Positions 1-13,336 of a stretch of DNA of 64,000 nucleotides are shown here, piece by piece. This stretch comes from Cristatella mucedo (taxonomy: Eukaryota > Bryozoa > Phylactolaemata > Cristatellidae): positions 1 through 64,000 of the forward strand of contig WPIO01000135.1 of NCBI GenBank assembly GCA_009760855.2, read 5' to 3'. Position 1 is the first letter of the stretch; each line of letters opens with the position of its first letter. Under the pieces are notes generated by a model. The model searched no databases and was not told the DNA's origin. It saw only the letters and a program-made list of their open reading frames with translations. The translations under genes were made by a program, and so were the position numbers.

Positions 1-770
1 GGAGATGCACAAACACACGTGTGTACACACACACATGCAAACACACACACACACCTACACACACATGCCTGCACATAGAAGCATTGATAAGCTATACCCA
101 CCTAGGAGGTTTACTCACACAAACACACCTTTCTGTATGTGCCTGCACATGCAGGCATTGACACACACCAACCACGACAAATACACAAAATCACTCAAAG
201 ATTGACCAGTGCGCACACACGCTTAAATACACAAACCTTCACGTAGGCAAACAGGCACATGCCCAAATACATATAAACTTGCTCTTGGCTGCCAGCACAC
301 AGCAAATATACACAAAAGTGCATAGTGACACACGAATGCTTGCGCATGCAAGCATTTATGCAAAATATCTGATGCAGATGCACATACACACATACCCACA
401 TCCACATAGGTACAGGTGCATGGATGAACATACACGCATGCATACACAAGCCCTTGCTCGCAGGCATATTCCCTCACTTACCCATCCATTCATCAACGCA
501 TGCGTGCACACACACATACACACACACACACATACAAGCATCCACTTTCGTTCACACACAACACACATACACATAGGTACACGTGCATGCATTCAAATAC
601 CCATACAAATGCTCTTAGTCGCAAGCACACACCCACACAGACTAACACAAAACATACAAATATATAAGCTTGCATGCAAGCAGACATGAGAACATACACA
701 CACACGAACAAACGCAGGCAAGCATGCCTTCACATGCAAACATGGACACGCGATACCCTACACGTATGCA

Positions 771-817
<47 letters not shown>

Positions 818-1362
818 CCATATAGGCAAACATGCACGTGCCCATATACACATATACTAGCCCTTGGGTGCAACCACATGCCTACATGCAAAAACCTACA
901 TAAGAGACACAGGAATACCTGCACATGCAAGCATGTATTAGACATACTCGATACAGATACAAACATGCACATTCCCGCACACATAAGTATAGGTGTATGG
1001 ATGCATATACACATATGCATATGCATGCCTTACGTTGCAGGTACAAACCGTGACCCACCCACCTATGTACCCAGACACACATTCACACACATATACACAC
1101 ACATACCTTCGCACATACCTTACACATGCACGCACACACAACCAACGGATGGACACATTTGCCTGCAAATGTCGGCATGGACGAGCTCTGCCGAACCAGA
1201 TGAGAGGCACACACATCCACATACTCGATCCCGCATTCCAAATCACACACGCAAGCAACATATGCACACGTTTGCCTGCGCAGGCAATCATCGACAACCT
1301 CTACCCAACTAGCAGATACACAGACACACGTGTACACAAACACACTTACACACACATACACT

Positions 1363-1406
<44 letters not shown>

Positions 1407-1757
1407 CACACCGGCAGACACACACACATTCACATACACACACCTACACACATATGCCTGCACATGGAAGCATTGACAGGCTATACCCAACTAGGACACA
1501 CAATCACACAAACACGCACCTTTCAGCATGTGCCTGCACATGCAGGCATTGACACACCACCCAGGACAGATACACACAGTCACACAAACATTGACCAGTC
1601 CACGGTTGTGTATGTCATACTTATGACATCCACCTGCACAGGCAAAAACGCACAGCTACAAATACACACACACATGCACACTCACAAACACACACACACA
1701 CACACACACATATGCACAACCAACACACGCAAGTATGCACATAGGCAAACAAGCACT
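1..1757. repeat. CA-rich satellite-like DNA with periodic near-palindromes, block 1
   Basis: The plus strand is almost wholly A/C with alternating purine-pyrimidine (CA)n runs, the longest at about 775-813 and 1370-1403. Irregularly every 75-250 bp there is an 18-bp near-palindrome such as TGCCTGCACATGCAGGCA (about 140 and 1530) or TGCTTGCRCATGCAAGCA (about 338). The long open frames here encode only His/Thr-rich or Val/Cys-rich runs and are not genes. Confidence 0.85.
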
Positions 1758-4485
1758 TCCTTTATCTCAGATTTCTCCGATCTCATTTCGATTCTGTGTG
1801 CAAGAAATCGATCCTTCCTCGTTATGGGTGATTTCAACGTTCACTTTGATAACTTATCTGACGCTTTCAGCACCGAATTTCGTACATTGACAGACTCATT
1901 ATCTCTTGTGGCTCATGTGCATGGCCCTACCCACATCAAGGGTCACACACTCGACCAAATTTTCTCATATAACTGCACTTTGTCATCACCAGTTATCACC
2001 AAATCCTGCTTATCTGACCACATGCAGATCTCATTCAATCTACAGTGTGTGCCCACATTCTCCTCTAAAATAACCTGTGAATCGCGAAACCTCAAGACCC
2101 TTGACATCGATGCTGTCCGTGCGAGCATATCTGCTTCACCTTTGCTGCTCCGTCCTCCCTCCGATCTGTCATCACTGGTAGATTGCTACAACACGACACT
2201 AGCTGACACGCTCGACGAGTTTGCACCTTTGACAAAGCGCACTGTGCGCCCCCGCCCAGACGGCCTATGGTTTACCACAGACATTAAACTAGCCAAGTCT
2301 ACTAAACGAAAGCTTGAAAAGGCATACAAAAGATCCGGACTAACTGTCCATCGACAGACATATGAAGACTACTGTAGGTCGTACCAATCGATCCTAGCAA
2401 AGGCTAAGTCTAGCTTCTATAGAAACATTGTTGAATCACAGATGCACAATCCAAAAATGCTGATGTCGACAATAAACCATCTCCTCAACCGTTCCCAGGT
2501 TAGCTCCTTACCAGATGATCCTTGTGATGATCTAGCCGATCGCTTCTCTCGATTCTTTGTGCAGAAGATAGACAAAATCAGGGAATCCATCCCTGCGATG
2601 ACAACCTTCCCACTAGAATGCTGTTCCTCGGTTCCTGGCTGCGCCTCAATGTCTGCATTTAAACAGGTCATCAGTGATGTAGTCCTAAAGCTCGTATCTC
2701 AATCAAAGAAGACAACAAGTCCACTGGACCCTATTCCCACTGTCCTGCTCCTACGTTGCATTGATCTGCTGCTGCCATGCATAACCAGCATCATTAATAT
2801 GTCATTAGCCTCAGGTCAGGTCCCAGCACCTTTCAAAAAAGCTTTAGTCAGGCCACTTCTCAAGAAAGCTACACTAGACAAAGAGAATTTAAGCAACTAC
2901 CGCCCAGTCTCCCTTCTACCATTCCTATCAAAGACACTGGAACGGGTCGTGGCAGACCAGCTGAACTCGTATATCGAAACCTCACACCTTGCTAGTAAGT
3001 TCCAGTCTGGCTTTAGAGCTAATCACTCCACAGAGTCAGCATTGCTTCGGGTATACAACGACCTACATAGGAATGCAGACATGGGTAGAGTGTCTCTTCT
3101 TGTTTTGCTCGATCTTTCGGCAGCTTTTGATACCATCGATCACAAAGTACTTCTAGAGCGCCTCTCATCTCGCCTGGGCATCACTGGCACTGCTCTGCAG
3201 TGGTTCAGGTCCTATCTCAGTGGGAGATTCCAGAGTGTTGACGTGAATGGACAAAGATCATCTGAAGTACCTTGAAAATATGGAGTACCTCAGGGCTCTG
3301 TAATAGGTCCGGTTCTTTTCACGGTTTATACTCTCCCTCTCGCTGATGTGATTGCCAAGCACAATCTAGGCTTTCACTTCTATGCGGATGACACTCAGTT
3401 GTTGTACCTTTGCTTTGATCCCTCCCAGCCTTCGAGCACCTCAAATTCTCTCAACTCACTTGCTGCATGCATTGATGACATCCGATCATGGATGGCAGCA
3501 AATTTTCTAAAACTAAACGATGATAAAACTAACTTACTAGTTATGGGCAAACCTAGTGTTATTCAGAAATTGGAAAGGCTGACTTTCAAAATTGGCTCTG
3601 CCAGCATATCTCCAGTTGCATCGGCTCGAAATCTAGGTGTCATATTCCAAAGCGACCTCTCGTTAGACGACCACATCAGCTCCACAGTCAAATCAGCCTA
3701 TTTTCAGCTTCATAACATTGCTAAAATTAGGGCTTGTTTAGATAAGGATACCACGTCCAAGTTGGTCCATGCATTCGTGACATCTCGTCTCGACTTCTGC
3801 AACTCACTGCTTACAGGCCTACCAGCATGTGCGATCAGGCGATTGCAGCTGGTGCAAAACTCTGCAGCTAGGCTTGTCTGTCGTGAGCTTCGCAGTTGCC
3901 ACGTTACTCCACTTCTCGCCGACCTGCACTGGTTACCAGTCAAGCAACGGATTGACTTCAAGGTTTTGTCGCTCACTTTTAGGTCTCTTCATTCTATGGC
4001 TCCAGCCTATCTTTCAGATATACTACCCCATCAGGCAAAGCATCGTACCACTCGCTTTTCGGAATCCAACAGTCTAGAAATACCTCGTACAAACCTTAAA
4101 TCCTTTGGAGACCGTGCATTTAGCTCGTATGCTCCCACAGCCTGGAACTCCCTCCCGACCTGCATCAGAACATCCCCTGACCTGACCACATTTAAAAGAA
4201 ACTTAAAAACATACCTATTTAGGACAGCATTTAGTGGGTCCTTGTGATTCGTCCTCGATGTGCTTATGCGTGCTGACACTGTTCATGCTGCCACTAACCA
4301 CATTTGCATGCTGACCCGGTGCATGTAACCCCTAACCATGTTATTCATTTTGCTTGTTTTTCAAGCATGATTTTACTTACTATTCTATTGCGTATCACTT
4401 TGCAGCAAATGTAAAGCGCCTAGAAAGAGATTAAGTTCTCTGAGGGCGCTTTATCAAGTGCAATATTATTATTATTATTATTATA
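1758..4485 (+). mobile_element. L2-clade non-LTR retrotransposon, 5'-truncated, young copy
   Basis: The element enters in the middle of the APE-type endonuclease (GDFNVH motif, then DQIFSYN and SDH) and runs through the reverse transcriptase to the stop after FSGSL at 4247. RT landmarks are NYRPVSLLP, QSGFR, LLDLSAAFDTIDH, a VPQGSV-equivalent block and YADD at 3381-3392. L2-clade C-terminal blocks follow, such as [28 protein letters not shown] and W.SLP. The only break in frame is TGA at 3273-3275, where the sister copy at 28509-31731 has CGA (a CpG transition). A 3' UTR of about 230 bp ends in the gcgctttatcaagtg motif and (ATT)n. The frame opens upstream into satellite DNA by chance. Confidence 0.93.
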
Positions 4486-4623
4486 CATCCATGTACATAG
4501 GCAAACCTATACACCCCCATATACAGATACACGCCCCGTGCACAGAGCTATACACATTAAACCACATAGAGACATACAAATTCCAGCGAGTTCAAGCTTG
4601 GACGTGAAACACCCAATGCTGAT

Positions 4624-4694
<71 letters not shown>

Positions 4695-5082
4695 AAGCAA
4701 CATAGGTACAGGAGCGTTGATGGAAATGCATTAATGCATATGCATGCCATTTGTTGCAGCCACGAACCCTCACAAACCACCTATCCATAAATGCATGTAC
4801 ACATGCACACAGGCACACACATACTTACACACTCATAAACACATGCACACATTCACACACATAAATACAAGCACATATACACAACCAACACATGCACACA
4901 TATGCCTGGAAATGCAAGCACAGACAGGCTCTACTAGACCAGGAGAGAGGAACATACATTCACATACACGCACACACGTTTACTAACACACACATACAAG
5001 CAACACGAACACATATATGCCTGCACAGGCATGCATTAACAACCTTTACCCAACTAGGAGGCACACACACACACACACAAAA

Positions 5083-5122
<40 letters not shown>

Positions 5123-5771
5123 CTACACTAACATACACATGCCTGCACATGCAAGTATGGACACACACTAACGAAAACAGATACACAGCAGAGACTCGCA
5201 CGAAGACACACTCGTACACATGCATGCTCGTTCAGGCACACAGGCATGCATTTAGGCAAACGTGCACACGGCTATATACACATGCACATGCCCTTGGGTG
5301 AAGGCAGGCAGCTGTACATCCAAAAGAAGATCGTGACACCTGCACATGAAAGCACAGACACGAAATACCTAATGCAGATGCACACATGAATATACACACA
5401 CATACAGACATGCACATAGGCACAGCTGCATAGACACATGTACATGTGTTCATATGCACGATCTCGGTCGAAGGCACACATTCAACCCCCTGCCCACACA
5501 ACACAACAAAAGAACACACACACGAACACATGCAGGCAAGCATGCCTGCACATGCAAGCATGGACACGCGCTACCCTACACGTATGCACACACATCCAAA
5601 CACAGTATCATGCATGCAAACATGCACACATGCATGCACAAGGCAAAGAGGACACGTGCATATACATACACCTTTGCCCTTGGGTGTAAGCGCATAGACA
5701 CAGGAGTGCCTGCACATGCAAGGATGCATAGACACTAATCAGCATAGTCGTGCACAGACACACACGAGCAA

Positions 5772-5844
<73 letters not shown>

Positions 5845-7414
5845 TAAACACACACATATACCCACATCCACATAGGTACTGGTGCGTGGATGCACATACA
5901 CGTATGCAAACACAAGCCCTTGCTCGCAGGCATAATCCCTCACTCACCCATCCATTCACCCATCCATTTATCCACTCACTCACTCACTCACTCACTCACT
6001 CACTCACTCACTCACTCACTCACTCACTCACTCACTCACTCACTCACTCACTCACTCACTCACTCACACTCACTCACTCACTCACTCACTCACTCACTCA
6101 CTCACTCACACACACACGTGTCTGCACATGCCGCACATGCGCGCACACACTCAAGCAAAGAAACCTCCATGTAGGCAAACTTGCACATGTCTAAACACGC
6201 ATACACTTGCTCTTGGCTGCCAGCACACAGCAAATATACACAAAAGCACATACTGACACACGAATGCTTGCACATGCAAGCATTTATGCAAAATATCTAA
6301 TGCAGATGCACACGTGCACACACACACACAAACACACACACACACACACACACATACACACATCCATATAGGCAAACATGCACATGCCTATATACACATA
6401 CACTAGCCCTTGGGTGCAAGCACATGCCTGCATGCAAAAAACTACATAGGAGACACAGGAATACCTGCACATGCAAGCATGAACTAGACAAACTCGATGC
6501 AGATACACACATGCACATTCCCGCACACATAAGTATAGGTGTATGGATGCATATACACATATGCATATGCATGCCTTACGTTGCAGGTACAAACCGTGAC
6601 CTACCCACCTATGTACCCACACACACATCCATACAAATATACACACACATACTTACACATGCACGCACACACAACCAACGGCTGCACACATTTGCCTGCA
6701 AATGTCAGCATGGACGAGCTCTGCCAAACCAGATGAGAGGCACACACATCCACATACTCGATCCCACATTCAAAATCGCACACACAAGCAACATACTCAC
6801 ACGTTTGCCTGCGCAGGCAATCATCAACAACCTCTACCCAACTAGCAGATACACGGACACACGTGTTCGCACTTGCACCCACTTACACACACGCGCACAC
6901 ACACACACAGGCACACGCACACACATTCACAAACACACATCTACACACATATGCCTGCACATTGAAGCATTGACAGGCTATACCCTACTAGGACACACAG
7001 GCTCTCACAAACGCACTCCTTTCAGCATGTGCCTGCACATGCAGGCATTGACACACACCACTCAGGACAGATACATATAGTCACACAAACATTCACCAGT
7101 GCGCACACACACACACACACACACAAACCCACACGTAGGCAAACTGGCACATGCCCAAATACACATACACTTGCTCTTGGCTGCCAGCACACATCAAATA
7201 TACACAAAAACACATACTGGCACACGAATGCTTGCACATGCAAGCATTTATGCAAAATATCTGATGCAGATGCACATACATACATACCCACATCCACATA
7301 GGTACTGGTGCATGGATGCACATACACGTATGAATACACAAGTCCTTGATTGCAGGCATAATCCATCACTCACCAATCCATCCATCCACGAGTGCACACA
7401 CACACACACACACC

Positions 7415-7451
<37 letters not shown>

Positions 7452-7640
7452 TGACAAGCATGCACGACCACAGCTAACACGTGCACACATACACCTGCAA
7501 ATGCAAACAAGAATGAGCTCTACCTAAATAGGAAACACACTTAAAGACAGACACACACAACTGTCTGCACATGCCTGCACATGTAAGCACTGATGTACAC
7601 TCTACCCAAGACAGATACACACTCATACAAAGGGAAACTT

Positions 7641-7675
<35 letters not shown>

Positions 7676-8054
7676 GGAACATAGGTACAGGTGTGTTGAT
7701 GGAAATGCATTAATGCATATGCATGCCATTTGTTGCAGCCACGAACCCTCACAAACCACCTATCCATAAATGCACGTACACATGCACACAGGCACACACA
7801 TACTTACACACTCATAAACACACGCACACATTCACACTTATAAACACAAACACATATACACAACCAACACATGTACACATATACCTGGAAATGCAAGCAC
7901 AGACAGGCTCTACTAGACCAGGAGAGAGGAACACACATACACGCACACACGTTTACAAACACACACATACGAGCAACGCGTACACACACATGCCTGCACA
8001 GGCATGCATTAACAACCTCAACCCAACTAGGAGGCACACACACACACACACATT

Positions 8055-8118
<64 letters not shown>

Positions 8119-8560
8119 CCTGCACATGCAAGTGTGGACACATGCTAACAACAACAGATACACGACAGAGACTCGCACAAAGACACACTCGTACACATGC
8201 ATACTAGTACAAGCACACACATATGCATTTAGGCAAACGTGCACACGGCTATATACACATGCACATGCTCTTGGGTGCAAGCAGGCAGCTGTACATCCAA
8301 AAGCACATCGTGACACATGAATACCTGCACATGAAAGCACCGAAACGAAATACCTAATGCAGATGCACACATGCATATACACACACATGCAGACATGCAC
8401 ATAGGCACAGCTGCATAGACACGTGTACATGTGTTCATATGCACGATCTCGGTTAAAGGCACACATGCAACCCCGCCCACATAACACAAAACAACGCACA
8501 CACATACATACACACACACACACTTTTGGTTTGCATTCGGTAGCCAACAAACCCAGCTAG
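4486..8560. repeat. CA-rich satellite-like DNA, block 2, with internal duplications
   Basis: Same composition and same near-palindrome motif as block 1, from which it is separated only by an L2 insertion. About 4690-5480 is repeated at about 7670-8480. About 6330-7090 repeats about 760-1560 of block 1, and about 6945-7390 repeats about 60-490. Longest (CA)n runs are near 4623-4690, 5774-5845 and 8064-8115. Confidence 0.85.
5974..6110. repeat. (CTCA)n microsatellite
   Basis: About 34 tandem copies of the tetramer CTCA with one phase break (CTCACACTCA) near 6062. It sits inside the CA-rich array and gives spurious Leu-Thr-His-Ser frames. Confidence 0.95.
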
Positions 8561-8984
8561 TAAAGTCGATCTGTTTGCGTTGTACCAACTTCTTTTAGAA
8601 CGGATAATTAGGATGCTGACATTCAGTCCCTTGCTGTGCACTGGTCACATATTAAGTTAACACCTGTTCCTTTAAAGACCGTTAATGGCCAAGCATGCTG
8701 CATGCTTGGCCATAAAGCAACCGCTCTAGTGGAATTCTGGAGTGCTAGGAGCATTACTGCAAGCCACATTTGTCATTTAGACTTCAGCAAAAAGGCATTG
8801 CATAGCGTAGCTCACATTAGATTTTATCTTAGTAATGAAAAACCGGAGCTATAGGTAGCTAGATAAAATACTTAGCAGCTAGCACGCCATGAGCAGCACG
8901 CGGATAGTATAGATAAACTTTGTGTCACAACAGCCAAGACGAGTGTATGCAGAGGCCAGGCACAAAATGAAATAGCTTAATAAC
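8561..8984. other. Unassigned spacer
   Basis: Non-repetitive sequence between the satellite block and an old L2. It contains a perfect 13-bp-arm inverted repeat at 8686-8712 but no recognisable gene. Confidence 0.5.
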
Positions 8985-9965
8985 AATAAAATAGTAGTAC
9001 ACTTCGCAAAGCACCCACAGAAAACTCAATCTCTTTTTAGGCGCTTCACATTTGCTACAAAGGAGACGCAGTCGAATCATCCGTGGTATCATACTTGATA
9101 AGCAACATGAATAACATGATTAGGGGTGACATGCACAGGGTCAGCATGCAAGTATGATTAGTGGCAGTGTCAGTACACATAGGCACATAAAGGACGAATC
9201 ACGTGGACCCTATAAATGCTGTCATAAATAAGTGCACTTTTAAGCTCTTTTTTAATGTGGTTAAGTTAGGGGATATCGTCATGCAAGTCGGAAGTGAGTT
9301 TAAGACTTTGGCTACATACAAACTAAATGTATGGTCTCCAAACGATTTGAGGCTCATACGAAGTATCAGTAAAAAGTTAGATTACCAAAAGCTGGTGGAA
9401 TGGTGCTTGACCTGCTGGGGTAGTAGATCTGATAGATAGGCTGGTGCCAAACGATGAAGGGACCTACAAGTAAGTGAAAAAACATGACGTCGATGCATTT
9501 CTAGACTGGTAGCCAGAGCAGGTCGACGAGTAGTTGTGTGATGTGGCACCTGCATAGCTCACGACAGACGAGCATAGCTACAGAGTTTTGCACCAGCTGC
9601 ATGCACGTGAATGCACATGCCGGTAGGCCAGCAAGCAGTAAGTTACAAATGTCAAGACGGGGTGCCACAAATGCATGGACTAACTTAGATGTGGCATCCT
9701 TATCTAACCAAGCCCGAATTTTAGCAATGTTATGTAGCTGAAAGTAGGCAGTCTTGACTGTGGAGCTGGTGTGGTCGTCTACCGAAAGGCCACTTTGTAA
9801 CATGACATCTAGATTTCGTGCAGATTCGACAGGAGATATACTGGCAGAGCCGATTTTGAGCATTAGCCTTTCCCGTTTCTGGATCATACTTGGTTCGCCC
9901 ATAACTAGAAAGTTAGCTGTATCCTCAATTAATTTCAGAAAATTTGCTGCCATCCATATCCAGCT
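8985..9965 (-). mobile_element. Degenerate L2 fragment (RT C-terminus and 3' UTR)
   Basis: The minus strand reads MAANFLKL, RNLDVMLQSGLS and a SRLDF-like block (PRLDICNLLL), then LLWLPV. It has about 85% resemblance by eye to the young L2s and several frame breaks. The 3' tail motif (agcaccc...gaaaactcaatctc...gcgctt) is near 9015. Confidence 0.85.
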
Positions 9966-11019
9966 TCACCTACCTGCATCTTTTGTTCGATTGAATATTG
10001 ACCTTTCTCTTTTTGCTATTCCTCTGCATGATGCAAGCATGCATAGGGTGCAGAATATCGGCATGCATCGACAGTCACCGCTATCAGTGGGAGTCAAGAA
10101 CCACTGCCTCTGAAATGAACCGAAACCTTGATTGTACACCTGGTTGGGCGTTCCCAACTTTAACTACTTTCTGTCGTTCAAGCTAATTTCAGCCGTAGAT
10201 AGCTGCTTCTTATTCCTACCAACTAGCTAGAGGGAGCCAGTCGTAAAAGCTAACTTGTAAATACGAGCACATCACCTTAACCAGCAAGGACAGCAACCAA
10301 AAAAAGAGCCAAAGCACAGTGAGTTGCTAAACTCGCACTAAACGATAATCGCACTTCCAAGAAGCCGAGAAGCACTTTAGGTGCTGACTAGACCTATAAA
10401 AACTTGAACAAATAAATCTTAGCAGCAATTAAAGTCATTAGCATAAAATTACAGAATATGTTAGTCCTCCTGGTGCTGGCTGAATGAGTAAATATAAGTC
10501 ATATGCTCAAGAGTGCAGCAAGCATGCAGCCAGAATTTTTCAGCAACTGGATAAAGGCCAGTTTCTCAGGAAGTGGCTTGTACTGACAACATTCTGTCTT
10601 TTTTGTAAGCCCTAAATTTTGAACGAGATGACAAAATATTGCTGTCTTTAGCAATTTACTTTAAGCAAACTGGTACTTCAGTATTCTGTTATGGACATGA
10701 AAACTGCCACATATCACCATTTTTCACTAATACACACTAGTTAGTATCAAGGACTGCAGCAACGTCACCGTTCCTGTCATGTGCTTGAACTTCCCTTTCC
10801 TCTCTTGCTAGGCTTACGTTCGGATCACCTGGGTATATTACTTGAGTCGATCACTGTGCCGGTACCGAATCAAAATCCTCAACACATGCCCTTACTTCAC
10901 GTACTCTCACATCCTTGAACTCACTATGACACCAAAATATCGGCTGACTAGATTATATTGAAATTCCTACTGATCCTCAAAGCAGCTGTTTGCATTGGGT
11001 TTATAACTGTAACTCTTTA
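9966..11019. other. Unassigned AT-rich spacer
   Basis: About 1 kb with stops in all frames. I see no gene, RNA or repeat signature. Confidence 0.5.
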
Positions 11020-11345
11020 GATCCTATCTCAGTCGGAGACCACAGAGCATTGATAGAAGCTGGCAAGGGCCTTCTGAAGAACCACTTAAATATGGGTTAC
11101 CTCAGGGCTCTGTGTCGGTCCTCATCATGCTACAATCTATAATATCCCCATTGTAGATATGACAACCAAGCACAATCTAGGCTTTCACGTGTAGTTAGAT
11201 TGCACACAACTGTACCTATTCTTTGATCCCTCCCAGCTCCCTCACGGCACATTCTCTCAACTTCCTAGCTGCATGTACGGCCTGGAGAGAGATTAAGTTA
11301 TCTGAGGGCGCTTTATCAAGTGCATTATTATTATATTATTATTAT
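11020..11345 (+). mobile_element. Internally deleted L2 copy
   Basis: It starts in RT (RSYLS-equivalent bases, then the GYLRAL/VPQGS-equivalent bases) and runs to the Leu/Ala codons after YADD. It then jumps directly from tgcatgtacgg to the 3' tail (gagagagattaagttatctgagggcgc) and (ATT)n. The last ~900 bp of the coding region and the UTR are missing. Confidence 0.8.
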
Positions 11346-11524
11346 GTATCGTTTACATCTGCAGCTACGTGGCAACAAACGTTTTCAATTTGAAAAAAAC
11401 TTTTGCATTTTGAATACCGTTAAAAACATTTAACGAGTAGTAAAAAAATAAGTGCCACACAGAAATTGAAAGCTTAACCCTTATAAAAATCAGCTCCACC
11501 ACCACCGCTCTAGTGCAAATCTGC
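11346..11524. other. Short AT-rich spacer between L2 pieces
   Basis: No feature seen. Confidence 0.5.
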
Positions 11525-12025
11525 TTACAATCGAGGTGTCTTGTTTAACACTAACCTTTCACTAGACTATCACTTCACTTCCACAATCAAGCCAGCCTAC
11601 ATTCAGCTATGTACTATTTGCATCCAGGCCTGCTTCAACAGCAATGCCACATCCAAGTTCGTCTATGTAGTTGTGAAATCCTTACTCGACTTCACTGTGC
11701 CACTGCATGTAGGTCTACGAGTTCGCGCACTCGGGGCTTACAACTGGTGCAAAACTATGCAGCTAGGCTTGCCTGTCATGACAGGTGTATTTGCTACATC
11801 ACACCAATTCTCGATAAACTGCCCTGGCTCCAATTCTAGCAGCATACCGACTTAAAAGTGTTGTCACTCACTTGTAGGTCCCTTTCTTCTCCAGCTCCGT
11901 GGCACCAGCTTCATTCCCTTGCTCCAGCCTACATGTCAGAACTAATCCACCACCAGGCTAGTTAGTCATCGTACCACCCACTCCTATTACTCAAATCGCT
12001 TAGCTATGCCTCAGATGAGCCTAAA
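11525..12025 (+). mobile_element. Degenerate L2 fragment (RT C-terminal region)
   Basis: In two frames it reads GVLFNTNLSLDYHFTSTIK and AYIQL, then QLVQNYAARL and SLLLQPTCQN-like remnants. These match the [20 protein letters not shown] to LVQNSAARL region of the young L2s. Many stops and indels; it ends at a CA-rich block. Confidence 0.8.
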
Positions 12026-12027
12026 AT

Positions 12028-12054
12028 ACTTTGTGCTACCAAAGACATGCGCAC

Positions 12055-12089
<35 letters not shown>

Positions 12090-12408
12090 GACCCTAATGT
12101 CATGCACACACATATGCGCAAACACACACAGGCGAACAGGCAAACACGTACAGTCCCACATACACATGCACAAGCCCTTCGAGTGCAAGCACACAGCTAT
12201 TCACACTAAAGCACATAGAGCCACACGAACGAATGCACATTCAAGTGTGTACACGAAATACCGAATGCAGATCCACATATGCACATACACACATGCCCAT
12301 AGATACAGGTGCACTGATGGATGCATATGCATATGCATGCCCTCGGCCATAGGCACACACCTTCACTTACCCACAACCCTTTCACCAACCTGCACACAAG
12401 CGCACATG

Positions 12409-12467
<59 letters not shown>

Positions 12468-13093
12468 GACTAATATATGTGCATATATGCCCACACTTGC
12501 GAGCCCGGACAGGCTCTACCAACTAGGAGACACACAAATCAACACACATTCCCAAACACACACTCACACACACATTCCCAACACACACACACACACTCAT
12601 TCCCAAACACACACACACATACACACAGGCACGTGCACACAAACACACATCCATACCCATAGGCATATGTGTACGCAGACACCCCCACACACACTCACAT
12701 ACAAGCATACACTTACGTTCACACACCACACACACATACACACAGGTACACGTCCATTCATGCATATACCCATACACATGCTCTTAGTCTCAAGCACACA
12801 TTAACACAAACACACGCAAATCATTAAGCATGCGCGCAAGCAGACACCAAAACACACACACAAACACACACAAACACACTAATGCACGCCTGCACATACG
12901 AGCATGGACATGAACTATCTTACACAGATTTACACGCGCACACACACTAGCGCATTAGAACATGCACACATATATGCATAAAGGCAATGTGGACAAACGC
13001 ATATACACATACCCTCACCCTTGGGTGCAAGCGCACAGACACACGAGGGCTTGCACATGCAAGCATACATGGACACTAACCAGCACAGATGCA

Positions 13094-13164
<71 letters not shown>

Positions 13165-13165
13165 A
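12028..13165. repeat. CA-rich satellite-like DNA, block 3
   Basis: Same A/C-biased composition and phrases (cccttgggtgcaagc, atgcatatgcatgcc) as the blocks at 1-8560. Pure (CA)n runs lie at about 12417-12464 and 13092-13160. Open frames here are artefacts. Confidence 0.85.
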
Positions 13166-13336
13166 CACACAACCTTAGCTGATTTTAACAGGATCAGTTA
13201 TATAGTGACAGAAGAGCCTTATTGGCTATTATCACTGCTTGCAGTTGGCAATAGAGAATCACTTAAGTATCAGATTTGAACTCGTGACCTCAGTCGTGAA
13301 GAGGGACCACCTTATGTCCGGGCTATCACGGCCCCA
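13166..13336 (-). mobile_element. SINE-B copy (tRNA-derived)
   Basis: Minus-strand B-box-like AGTTCAAATCT at 13282-13272, flanked by the family phrases (gacctcagtcgtg; gcaagcagtgataatagcc; ctcttctgtcactat). Same family as 32605-32765, 34535-34690 and 42058-42215. Confidence 0.65.

Noticed and set aside
993-3275. A 760-codon open frame starting in satellite DNA and ending in RT
   Set aside because: The first ~250 codons are CA-repeat translation. The frame joins a 5'-truncated L2 by chance at 1758; it is not a fusion gene.
195-8550. Many Cys/Val-rich and His/Thr-rich open frames in both strands
   Set aside because: (TG)n and (CA)n lack stop codons in most frames, so long frames are expected without selection. 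No domain or splice evidence.
1-8560. CRISPR-like array of spaced palindromic repeats
   Set aside because: The repeats vary in sequence and spacing, the spacers are CA-rich and related to one another, and the host is a eukaryote.
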